From Streptomyces viridiviolaceus (GTDB lineage: Bacteria; Actinomycetota; Actinomycetes; Streptomycetales; Streptomycetaceae), in contig NZ_BMWA01000010.1 in the NCBI RefSeq assembly GCF_014650995.1, positions 104,241-168,240 of the forward strand: 64,000 nucleotides of DNA, given 5' to 3'. This document shows positions 30,887 to 38,709 of this stretch, in pieces; the stretch's first letter is position 1, and each line of letters starts with the position of its first letter. The notes beneath the pieces are model-generated. The model did not search any database. It was not told where the DNA came from and saw only the letters and a list, made by a program, of their open reading frames with translations. The position numbers were made by a program, and so were the translations under genes.

Positions 30887-32713
30887 ATGCAGGATCCCGA
30901 CCCGCCGTTCCGGCCGGTCCGCCGGCACGACGGCTACCTTCCCCTCGAGGACCTGGGCCTGATCGGGGACGGCACGACCGCGGCACTCGTCGGCCTCGAC
31001 GGCAGCATCCCCTGGATGTGTCTGCCCCGGTTCGACTCCGAACCGGTGTTCTGCGCGCTGCTGGACCACACCCGCGGCGGCCACTTCACCGTGGCCCCGG
31101 AGAACCTGCTCGAGGCACGGCAGCGGTACGAACCCGACACCGGCGTGCTGCACACGGAGCTGCGCAGTGACACGGGCCTGGTGCGCGTCACGGACGCGCT
31201 GGTCCTGCGCTCCGGAGCCGATCTCTCGGACGACGCGCCGTCCAGCCGCGGAGAACTCGTGCGCTCCGTGGTCGTCCTGGACGGAGAGGTCCGCCTCGGG
31301 GTGCGGCTGGAGCCCCGCGGCGGCGCACAGACCCACCACCTGTACAGCGGGCTGGAGGTGCGGCCCGCCCGCAGGGCCGACCTGCGCCTCCACCTGCGCT
31401 CCAGCCGTCCCCTGAGCGGCCTGCGCACCACGCACGACCTGCGCCGCGGCGACCGTCTCGATCTCGTGCTGGCCTGGGGACGCTTCCACCGCCACCACCG
31501 CTTCGACCCCGACGCCATGCTGAGCGGCACGGCAGACGCCTGGCGGCGCTGGATGCGCGCCTTCACCTACGCCGGTCCGGAAGAAGCGCTGGTCAGACGT
31601 GCCGCGATCACCTTGAAGACGTGCGACGACTGGACCAACGGGTCGCTGGCCGCCGCACCCACCTCCTCCCTGCCCGCGCCGACCGGAGGCATCCGGAACT
31701 GGGACTACCGTTACGCCTGGGTCCGGGACGCGGCCTTCGCGGTCTTCGCCCTGCGCCGCATCGGTTTCCACGGCGAGGCCGACGCCTTCCTCGGCTGGGT
31801 CCTCGACGCCTTCGAGCGCAGCCGCCGGCCGCGCATCATGTACACCCTGGACGGCGGCCTGGTGCCGGAGGAGATCGAGGACGGTGAGCTGGAGGGCTAC
31901 CGCGGCTCCTCGCCCGTCCGCTGGGGCAACGGCGCGGCCGATCAGCGCCAGCACGACGTGTACGGCGAGATCCTGGACTGCGCCGACCAGTGGCTGCGCC
32001 GGGGCGGTGAGATCCAGCCCGCCATGTGGGCCAGTCTGGCCGGGCTCGCCGACACGGCCGGCAACGCCTGGCACCAGCCGGACCAGGGGATCTGGGAGGT
32101 CCGCAGCGAAGGCCGTCCGTTCACCTACTCCGCCGGGCTGTGCCACGTGGCCCTGGACCGTGCGGCGCAGATCGCGGAGCGTTGCGGGCTGCCCGGCGAC
32201 ATCGGCCGCTGGCGTGGCGCGGCGGACCGGCTGCGTGACCTCATCCTGGAGGAGTCCTGGGACGAGGAGGCGCAGACGCTGAGCGTGTACCTGGACGGCG
32301 GTGGTGTCGTCGACGCGAGCCTGCTGGGGCTGCCGCTGCGCCATGTCGTACCGGCCGATCATCCCCGGATGGTGGCGACCACCCGGGCCGTCGCCGAGCG
32401 TCTTTCGGCCGGGGACGGGCTGCTCCACCGCTATCTGCACGACGAGCATCCCGACGGCCTGGCGGGCGACGAGGGCGCCTTCGTCCTGTGCAGCTTCTGG
32501 ATGGTGGACAACCTGATCGGCCAGGGGAAGCTCGATGAGGCCGAAGAACTCTACGCGTCGCTGTGTGCGCGAGCGAGCCCGCTGGGGCTGCTGTCCGAGC
32601 AGATCGACCCGACCACCGGAGCATTCATGGGCAACTTCCCCCAGGCCTTCAGCCACATCGGGATCATCGCCAGCGGCGTGAACCTCGCACGGGCGAAGGG
32701 AGGCTCCCGGTGA
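30887..32713 (+). CDS. Glycoside hydrolase family 15 protein (glucoamylase/trehalase type)
   Basis: A 608-aa intracellular protein without signal peptide. An N-terminal beta-sandwich (LPLEDLGLIGDGTTAALVG, GSIPWMCLPRFDSEPVF) precedes the (alpha/alpha)6 barrel. In the barrel, GGIRNWDYRYAWVRDAAF is the substrate-binding signature, GYRGSSPVRWGNGAADQRQ follows, and LLSEQIDPTTGAFMGNFPQ contains the second catalytic Glu region. Actinobacterial members are often trehalases or oligosaccharide glucoamylases; which one this is cannot be read here. It overlaps zwf by GTGA, so released glucose could feed straight into the pentose phosphate route. Confidence 0.9.
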   Translation: MQDPDPPFRPVRRHDGYLPLEDLGLIGDGTTAALVGLDGSIPWMCLPRFDSEPVFCALLDHTRGGHFTVAPENLLEARQRYEPDTGVLHTELRSDTGLVRVTDALVLRSGADLSDDAPSSRGELVRSVVVLDGEVRLGVRLEPRGGAQTHHLYSGLEVRPARRADLRLHLRSSRPLSGLRTTHDLRRGDRLDLVLAWGRFHRHHRFDPDAMLSGTADAWRRWMRAFTYAGPEEALVRRAAITLKTCDDWTNGSLAAAPTSSLPAPTGGIRNWDYRYAWVRDAAFAVFALRRIGFHGEADAFLGWVLDAFERSRRPRIMYTLDGGLVPEEIEDGELEGYRGSSPVRWGNGAADQRQHDVYGEILDCADQWLRRGGEIQPAMWASLAGLADTAGNAWHQPDQGIWEVRSEGRPFTYSAGLCHVALDRAAQIAERCGLPGDIGRWRGAADRLRDLILEESWDEEAQTLSVYLDGGGVVDASLLGLPLRHVVPADHPRMVATTRAVAERLSAGDGLLHRYLHDEHPDGLAGDEGAFVLCSFWMVDNLIGQGKLDEAEELYASLCARASPLGLLSEQIDPTTGAFMGNFPQAFSHIGIIASGVNLARAKGGSR

Positions 32714-34137
32714 CGATCCGACGACTCGCCGTGTTCGGCGCGACCGGAGACCTCACCGGCCGGTACCTCCTGCCGGCGCTGGCCGCCCTGCGCGCGGCAG
32801 GACGCATCGACGATCGGTTCACATTGACGGGCGCCAGCAGGGAGGAATGGGACGGCGCACGGTACCGGGACTGGGCCGCGGCCCAGCTCGAACGCCACGG
32901 CGCCACACTCCCGGCCGAGGCCAGACGGGCCGTCACCGCGTCGGCGGACTACCGCAGGGCCGATGTCACGGACCCCGCGGACGTCGGCGCGGTCGTCGCG
33001 GGTGACGACCCCGTCGCCGTCTACCTCGCCCTCCCCCCGGCACTGTTCCCTGCCGCGGTGACCGCGCTGCACGAGGCGGCACTGCCCCGGGGCAGCCGCA
33101 TCGTCCTGGAGAAACCCTTCGGCGAGGACCTGGCCGGCGCACAGGAACTCAACCGGTTGCTCGCCGACCTCGTACCGGAGAGCGCCGTCTTCCGGGTCGA
33201 CCACTTCCTGGCCATGACCACCGTCCAGAACGTGCTCGGCAGCAGACTCGCCAACCGGGTGCTCGAACCCATCTGGAACAGTACGCACATCGCCGAGGTC
33301 GAGATCGTCTGGGACGAGACTCTCGCCCTCGAGGGGCGGGCCGGCTACTACGACCACGTGGGCGCACTGAAGGACATGGTGCAGAACCACCTGCTGCAAC
33401 TGCTGTGCCTGGTCGCCATGGAGCCGCCGATCAGCCTGGGCGAACGGGACCTGCGCGACCGGAAGGTCGACGTGCTGAGGTCGGTGCGGCTGCTGACCGA
33501 CTACGACGTCGCCAACCGCACGCGGCGCGCCCGCTACTCGTCCGGCCGGTGCCAGGACCACGAGGTGCCCGCCTATGCCGACGAAGAAGGTGTGGACGCG
33601 CGGCGCCGGACCGAGACCTTCGCCGAGGTCGAACTGGAACTGGACAGCTGGCGCTGGGCGGGCACCAGGTTCCGCCTGCGGAGCGGGAAGGCCCTCGGCA
33701 GGGACCGCAAGGAGGTCGCGGTGCGCTTCCGCTCCGTGCCCCACCTGCCCTTCGGGCATGACCAGGACGTCCGGCCCAACGTGCTGCGCTTCGGGCTGGA
33801 ACCCGAGAGCCTGAGCCTGGACGTGACCGCCACCGGCGCGCGCACCGAGACCCTCACGCAGCTCTCGCTGACCGCCGAGATGGACCCGCCCGACCTGCCC
33901 GCCTACGGCCGTTTGCTGCTGGACGTTCTCAATGGCGACCCCGCCCTGTCCATCCGCAGCGACGAGGCGGAGGAGGCCTGGCGCGTCCTCGAGCCGGTCC
34001 TGTCCGCCTGGGAGAGGGGCCTGGTGCCCCTGGAGGAGTACCCGGCCGGCTCGGACGGGCCGGAGCCACGGCACGCCACCCCGGGGCGGCGGGACGACCT
34101 GCTGCACCAGGACGCGGTCCTGCCGGCCGACTCCTGA
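32710..34137 (+). CDS. zwf: Glucose-6-phosphate dehydrogenase
   Basis: A 475-aa enzyme, GTG start at 32710 inside the GH15 stop. The coenzyme loop is VFGATGDLTGRYLLPAL, EKPFGEDLAGAQELN is the substrate-side motif, and RVDHFLAM holds the catalytic His (RIDHYLGK in most members). It oxidises glucose-6-phosphate and makes NADPH. The divergence at the signature (Phe for Tyr, Ala-Met for Gly-Lys) marks it as a secondary zwf copy rather than the housekeeping one. It lies in the order GH15, zwf, gluconokinase. Confidence 0.9.
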   Translation: MTIRRLAVFGATGDLTGRYLLPALAALRAAGRIDDRFTLTGASREEWDGARYRDWAAAQLERHGATLPAEARRAVTASADYRRADVTDPADVGAVVAGDDPVAVYLALPPALFPAAVTALHEAALPRGSRIVLEKPFGEDLAGAQELNRLLADLVPESAVFRVDHFLAMTTVQNVLGSRLANRVLEPIWNSTHIAEVEIVWDETLALEGRAGYYDHVGALKDMVQNHLLQLLCLVAMEPPISLGERDLRDRKVDVLRSVRLLTDYDVANRTRRARYSSGRCQDHEVPAYADEEGVDARRRTETFAEVELELDSWRWAGTRFRLRSGKALGRDRKEVAVRFRSVPHLPFGHDQDVRPNVLRFGLEPESLSLDVTATGARTETLTQLSLTAEMDPPDLPAYGRLLLDVLNGDPALSIRSDEAEEAWRVLEPVLSAWERGLVPLEEYPAGSDGPEPRHATPGRRDDLLHQDAVLPADS

Positions 34138-34206
34138 GGCCGCACCACCCCACGACAGCCGGGCCGGGCCCGAGGTCGCTCGCCGGTCCTGGAGGAGACA
34201 GACCTG

Positions 34207-34731
34207 ATGACCGACAGTCCTGACAGCCGTCCTCCGTGTGTCGTGGTCACCGGGGTGTCCGGCGTGGGCAAGTCCACGATCGCCCGGCGGCTGGCCGAGC
34301 GTCTGGGGGTGCCCTTCGCGGAGGCCGACGACTTCCACTCGCCCGCCGGCATCCGGAAGATGTCGTCGGGGTCTGCGCTGGACGACCAGGACCGCCGGCC
34401 GTGGCTGGAGTCCGTCGGGCGCTGGCTCGGCGATCGCGACGCGGCCGGGAGCGGGGGAGTGGTGGCCTGCTCCGCTCTGCGCCGACGCTACCGGGACAGC
34501 CTGAGGGCGGCCTGCCCGGCCGTCCTGTTCCTCCAGCTCACCGCCGATCGCGAGGTGCTCGCGGACCGGCTCGGCGCGCGTACCGGCCACTTCATGCCGG
34601 CGACGCTGCTCGACTCCCAGCTCGCGACGCTCGAACCCCTCGCCCCTGACGAGCGGGGAGCCTGCCTGGACGCCGCACCGGATCCCGAGGAGATCGTCCG
34701 GACGGCCGTGGAGCTGCTCACCCGACGATGA
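34207..34731 (+). CDS. Gluconokinase
   Basis: A 174-aa P-loop kinase of the usual size for GntK/IdnK-type enzymes. Walker A is VTGVSGVGKSTIARRL; the family signature ADDFHSPAGIRKMSSG followed by LDDQDRRPWL positions gluconate. It makes 6-phosphogluconate from gluconate and ATP. ATG at 34207 follows TGGAGGAGA. Placed 69 bases after zwf, it supplies the same pool that zwf produces, so the block can feed 6-phosphogluconate from both glucose and gluconate. Confidence 0.92.
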   Translation: MTDSPDSRPPCVVVTGVSGVGKSTIARRLAERLGVPFAEADDFHSPAGIRKMSSGSALDDQDRRPWLESVGRWLGDRDAAGSGGVVACSALRRRYRDSLRAACPAVLFLQLTADREVLADRLGARTGHFMPATLLDSQLATLEPLAPDERGACLDAAPDPEEIVRTAVELLTRR

Positions 34732-34960
34732 CCGCCGGGGCCGCGACGGCCAGGTCCTCCGCCCCACCGAGCCGAGGCCACGAGGACCGGCAGCGGCGGT
34801 GCCACCGGTCGCCGAGCGGCCCGCGTCGCGACGCCTTCGAGGTACGTGTCTATGATCGCAAGCCTTGCCGGTCCGTCGGTGAGGACCGGGTCGGCGTGGA
34901 CTCGCTGCGCTTCGGAGTCGTCGGGACGCCGTCCGCGCACGACGGGAGAGGTGCAGCACG

Positions 34961-35665
34961 ATGGTGGACCGCGATGCCCTGGCACTCGACGACCCGGTGG
35001 GTGGGTCGCTCAGCGGTCACCACACACGTCTCGCCCGACGGCTCGGCCGGGCCGCCGCCTACCTGCCGGGAGTCGCGACCTTCGCCTCGGTGCCCGCCGC
35101 CCCGGATGCCGCGGACTGGGGCGACCTCGCCGGGCTGCTCGGTCCGGGCGAACTCGCCGACATGTTCAGCTGCCCTCACACTCCGCCACCGGACTGGGAG
35201 CCGGTCTTCCGCCTGGAAGGGCGCCAGATGGTCTGGCCCGGCAGCGGCCGGCCCGGTCACCCGCGCGCCGACACGGCCACGGGCGTGATCGAGCTGGGCG
35301 CCGACGACGTGCCCGAGATGCTCGACCTCGTCGCGCGGACCCAGCCGGGGCCGTTCCGGCCCCGTACCCACGAGCTCGGCACCTATCTCGGCATCCGCGA
35401 CAACGGCACGTTGGTGGCGATGGCGGGTGAGCGGCTGCGCCCTCCGGGCTGGGCCGAGATCAGCGCCGTCTGCACCGCTCCCGAGGCACGCGGGCGAGGC
35501 CACGCAGCCCGTCTGGTCGGTGCGCTCGTCGCGCGGATCGTCGCCCGCGGCGAACGTCCCTTCCTGCACGTGGCCGAGACGAACACCGGCGCGATCGCAC
35601 TGTACGAGCGGCTCGGTTTCAGGGCCCGCAGGCATGTGACCTTCCGGGGGTTCCGCACTCCCTGA
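34961..35665 (+). CDS. GNAT family N-acetyltransferase (FR47-like)
   Basis: A 234-aa protein. The first 100 residues contain no clear motif; the rest is a GNAT fold of the FR47-like type, with ISAVCTAPEARGRGHAARL as the acetyl-CoA loop and VAETNTGAIALYERLGF as the C-terminal motif. Substrate unknown. The 229 bases upstream hold no gene that I can support. Confidence 0.88.
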   Translation: MVDRDALALDDPVGGSLSGHHTRLARRLGRAAAYLPGVATFASVPAAPDAADWGDLAGLLGPGELADMFSCPHTPPPDWEPVFRLEGRQMVWPGSGRPGHPRADTATGVIELGADDVPEMLDLVARTQPGPFRPRTHELGTYLGIRDNGTLVAMAGERLRPPGWAEISAVCTAPEARGRGHAARLVGALVARIVARGERPFLHVAETNTGAIALYERLGFRARRHVTFRGFRTP

Positions 35666-36013
35666 CGGCTCCGGCCGTGCACACGGCGCACTGCTCCGTC
35701 ACGGCGCCCGCCGAGCCCCGCCCGACGCCCGACCGCACAGCCCGCGGCGACCTCGCCTCACGTCCGGGCCGGGCACCGGTCCCCGCCGGGACGCGAAGAG
35801 CCCGCCGATGTCACCGGGCAAGGGCGGAACGTACGTGCTCGAGGCTGGTCGTGCGTGCGGCGGTGGGTTCACGCGGACTCGCCGTGCTCGGCGTCGACGC
35901 GCGCGGTCACTGCCGGCGTCCCGGCGCCGACCCGCGGGACGGGACAGTGCTTCCCAACGCCCCGGCTGAAGTTTACTCTTCAATCACATCAGGTGCCGCG
36001 AGGAGGTCACACC
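35666..36013 (+). promoter_or_regulatory. 348-bp region upstream of the AraC regulator
   Basis: I see no gene here. The distal part is GC-rich without coding pattern. Near the AraC start it turns AT-rich and contains TGAAG-TTTACT-CTTCA at 35967-35982, an inverted repeat of 5-bp arms, followed by the ribosome site AGGAGG at 36001-36006. The repeat could be an operator or overlap the -10 region. Confidence 0.4.
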
Positions 36014-36889
36014 ATGGCGGAGCTCGGTCTGGCCGACACGGTCGGCATGCTGCGCCGGAGCGGTGTGCGGACGCGCCACAGCAGCGCCGGGCTCGGGTGG
36101 GAGCGGCTGTACCTCTCCGCACAGGAGGAACAGCCCTACCGCGCCGCGTTCGCCCCGGCCCCCACGCACCTGGTGATCCTGCACCTCAACGGCCCCGTGA
36201 CCGTGCGCCGGGGACGGGGCACGGGTGCCCGGTCCCGGACGATTCCGCCGGGCGGACTGTTCGTGCAGCCGGCCGGCCGGACCCTCTCCGTCGAGCTCGG
36301 CGGCCGACTGGACACGATTCACGCCTATCTCAGCGACGACGCCCTGCGCGACGCGAACGGCGGACGGCCGGTGGAACTGTCCGAGGAACTCGGTGCCACC
36401 GACCCGCTCACCGAGCAGCTCCTGCTCGCGCTGGCGGGCACGGTCCGCTGCTGGGAGCCCTCGGCCCGTACGTACGCCGACCACCTGACAGGGATGCTCG
36501 CCGCGCAGCTCGTGCGCCGGCACCAGGCCCCCACCGCCCCGCCCCCCACCGAGTCAGGGCCGTCCGGGCTGTCCCCTCGGCAGCTCGCCGCCGTGCGCCG
36601 GCTCATGGAGGACCGGCTGGCCGACCCCTTGCCCATCGCGGACCTCGCCGCCGCGGCCTCACTGAGCCGCAGCCAGTTCACACGGCAGTTCCGGGCGAGC
36701 ACGGGCCGGTCGCCGCACCAGTTCCTGCTCGGACTGCGTCTGGAGCGGGCCTGCCGACTGCTGCGGACCTCCTCCGACCCGATCGCGGACGTGGCCACGC
36801 GCTGCGGCTTCTCCCACCAGGAGCATCTCACCCGGGTGATGCGCGCCCGGCTCGACACGACCCCGGCCGCTCTTCGCCGGGACGGCTGA
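36014..36889 (+). CDS. AraC family transcriptional regulator
   Basis: A 291-aa regulator starting at ATG 36014 after AGGAGG. The N-terminal 165 residues form a cupin-like sensor domain (LVILHLNGPVTVRRG, GGLFVQPAGRTLSVEL). The C-terminal 100 residues hold both helix-turn-helix units: LPIADLAAAASLSRSQFTRQF and DPIADVATRCGFSHQEHLTR, with the expected R-x-x-x-G-x-S-P-x-x link (RASTGRSPHQFLL). It ends 24 bases before the end of the convergent aromatic monooxygenase gene and is the likely regulator of that operon. Confidence 0.9.
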   Translation: MAELGLADTVGMLRRSGVRTRHSSAGLGWERLYLSAQEEQPYRAAFAPAPTHLVILHLNGPVTVRRGRGTGARSRTIPPGGLFVQPAGRTLSVELGGRLDTIHAYLSDDALRDANGGRPVELSEELGATDPLTEQLLLALAGTVRCWEPSARTYADHLTGMLAAQLVRRHQAPTAPPPTESGPSGLSPRQLAAVRRLMEDRLADPLPIADLAAAASLSRSQFTRQFRASTGRSPHQFLLGLRLERACRLLRTSSDPIADVATRCGFSHQEHLTRVMRARLDTTPAALRRDG

Positions 36890-36913
36890 GCGCGCGGCGG
36901 ACGCCGCTCCACT

Positions 36914-38692
36914 TCACGCCTGTCGCGCGAGCACCCGGCGCAGCGCGCCGAGGAGTTCGTCCCTGGCCGACTCCGCGGTCGTGGGCGAGGCGGCGCTGCG
37001 CCAGGCGACATACCCGTCCGGGCGGACCAGCAGGACCCCGTCCTCGGCGATCTCCGAAACGCGGCTCCATTCGCCGTACGCGTCGCGGCACCCCTCGTCG
37101 CCGAGGCGGACCACCCGCAGCGGCACGCCGAGGACGTCCTGGCAGGCGCTCGCGGCGCCCTCCCAGAGACCGCCCGACAGGCCGGTCAGCACGGTGAACA
37201 CGCCGCCGCCCACGACGTCCAGAGTGGACAGGCGTTCCCCCTGCCGGTCGACGAGCCAGGCGTGCGGAAGTTTGGCACCGGGCCGGGTCGTCGGCCGATG
37301 GACCAGCTCCCGGTCCTGCTCCCAGGATTCGGCGGGACCTTGGTCAGGGAGCACCGCGGTGGAGACGTAGCGCTGGTTCATCTCGACGCCGTGCGCGTTG
37401 AACTCGTAGTTCTTCAGCTGGACCGCTTCTTCCAGCAGCCGTCTCTTCTTGGCGCCCTCGGGCGATCGGGCCCGCAGCGCGGCGAGCCCCTCGGCGATGG
37501 CCGCCTCGTCGCTGTCACCGCCGACGCCGAGCACCTCGAAGATCGGCCCGAACTGGTCACGGCTGAGATTGGCCCGTTCGACGATCTCCCGGCCGACGGG
37601 AGCGCGTTCGGCACCGTAGGTCTCCAGCAGCTCGGGTCCGGCCTCCCCGCGGATCACCATGGCGAGCTTCCAGGCGAGGTTGTAGGAGTCCTGCACGGAG
37701 GTGTTGGAGCCGAGCCCGTTGGACGGCGGGTGGCGGTGCACGGCGTCGCCCGCGCAGAAGACGCGCCCGGACGAGTACTGCGTGGCGTAGGCGTGGTTGA
37801 CGGTCCACACCGACGTCGACGTGATCTCCACCGGCAGGCCGGGGTCGCCTATGAGGTCGCGCACGATCTGCCGCGCCGCCTCGTCGTCCAGGTCCGGAGG
37901 CGGCTGCTCGATGTCGTACCCCCACACCAGCAGCCACTCGTTCCACGGGCGGACCATGCGGACCAGGCCCATGCCGATGCCACCGGTCGCGGCCCCCGGC
38001 CGCAGCACCCAGTACAGGACGCTCGGCCGGTGCGCGCAGTACCGGGCGAGGTCGGCCTTGAAGACGATGTTCATGCTCCCGGCCTTGGCCATCCGCCCCT
38101 CGAAGGGCAGGCCGAGCTGCTGGGCGACCGTGCTGCGCCCGCCGTCCGCACCGATCAGGTAGCGGGCCCGTACGGTGAACTCGTCGCCGCGGATCCGGTC
38201 GCGGAGCAGGGCGGTGACGCCGTCCTCGTCCTGGGTGAAGCGGACGAACTCGGTGTCGAAACGGACCTTGGCGCCGCGGGCCGCCGCGTTGCTCACCAGG
38301 ATCGGCTCCAGGTAGGTCTGCGGCAGGTCGATCATCTCGCAGGGGCTCTTCGAGCCGTATTCGGTGGCACTGGCGGGTCCCGTGCCCCAGCTGCGGATAC
38401 GCCCGATCTCGTCCCCGGTGAGCGCCGTGCACAGCACCGTGTCCCCCATCAGCCGGGACGGGCTGCCGGAGGCCAGCGCCTCCGACTCGACACCGAGGTC
38501 GCGCAGCACCTCCATGGTGCGCTGGTTGGTGATGTGTGCCCGCGGGGTGTCGGCCAGCCAGCCGTACTTGGTCACCAGCAGGGTGCGGATGCCGTACGTG
38601 GCCAGCAGCAGTGCGGCCGAGCCGCCGGCGGGGCCGCTGCCGACGACGAGGACGTCGGTGTCGTACGTGTCGTGCGCGTCGGTGGTGGTCAT
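36914..38692 (-). CDS. FAD-dependent aromatic monooxygenase (TfdB / resorcinol hydroxylase type)
   Basis: A 592-aa flavoprotein hydroxylase. ATG at 38692 has GAGGAGC upstream. The FAD loop VVGSGPAGGSAALLLATYG is near residue 15, the GADGGRSTV motif near residue 175 and FCAGDAVHRHPPSNGLGSN near residue 300, followed by a thioredoxin-like C-terminal domain without Cys. It resembles 2,4-dichlorophenol 6-monooxygenase and resorcinol hydroxylases, which add an OH group ortho to a phenolic OH with NAD(P)H. The next gene upstream cleaves hydroxyquinol, so the likely product is hydroxyquinol or an analogue. Separated from that gene by 17 bases. Confidence 0.88.
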   Translation of the reverse strand: MTTTDAHDTYDTDVLVVGSGPAGGSAALLLATYGIRTLLVTKYGWLADTPRAHITNQRTMEVLRDLGVESEALASGSPSRLMGDTVLCTALTGDEIGRIRSWGTGPASATEYGSKSPCEMIDLPQTYLEPILVSNAAARGAKVRFDTEFVRFTQDEDGVTALLRDRIRGDEFTVRARYLIGADGGRSTVAQQLGLPFEGRMAKAGSMNIVFKADLARYCAHRPSVLYWVLRPGAATGGIGMGLVRMVRPWNEWLLVWGYDIEQPPPDLDDEAARQIVRDLIGDPGLPVEITSTSVWTVNHAYATQYSSGRVFCAGDAVHRHPPSNGLGSNTSVQDSYNLAWKLAMVIRGEAGPELLETYGAERAPVGREIVERANLSRDQFGPIFEVLGVGGDSDEAAIAEGLAALRARSPEGAKKRRLLEEAVQLKNYEFNAHGVEMNQRYVSTAVLPDQGPAESWEQDRELVHRPTTRPGAKLPHAWLVDRQGERLSTLDVVGGGVFTVLTGLSGGLWEGAASACQDVLGVPLRVVRLGDEGCRDAYGEWSRVSEIAEDGVLLVRPDGYVAWRSAASPTTAESARDELLGALRRVLARQA

Positions 38693-38709
38693 GGGTGGGC
38701 GCTCCTCGG

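Noticed and set aside
35855..36013. N-terminal extension of the AraC regulator to 35855
   Set aside because: The extension covers the AT-rich promoter-like part and the AGGAGG ribosome site at 36001-36006, which fits a start at 36014.
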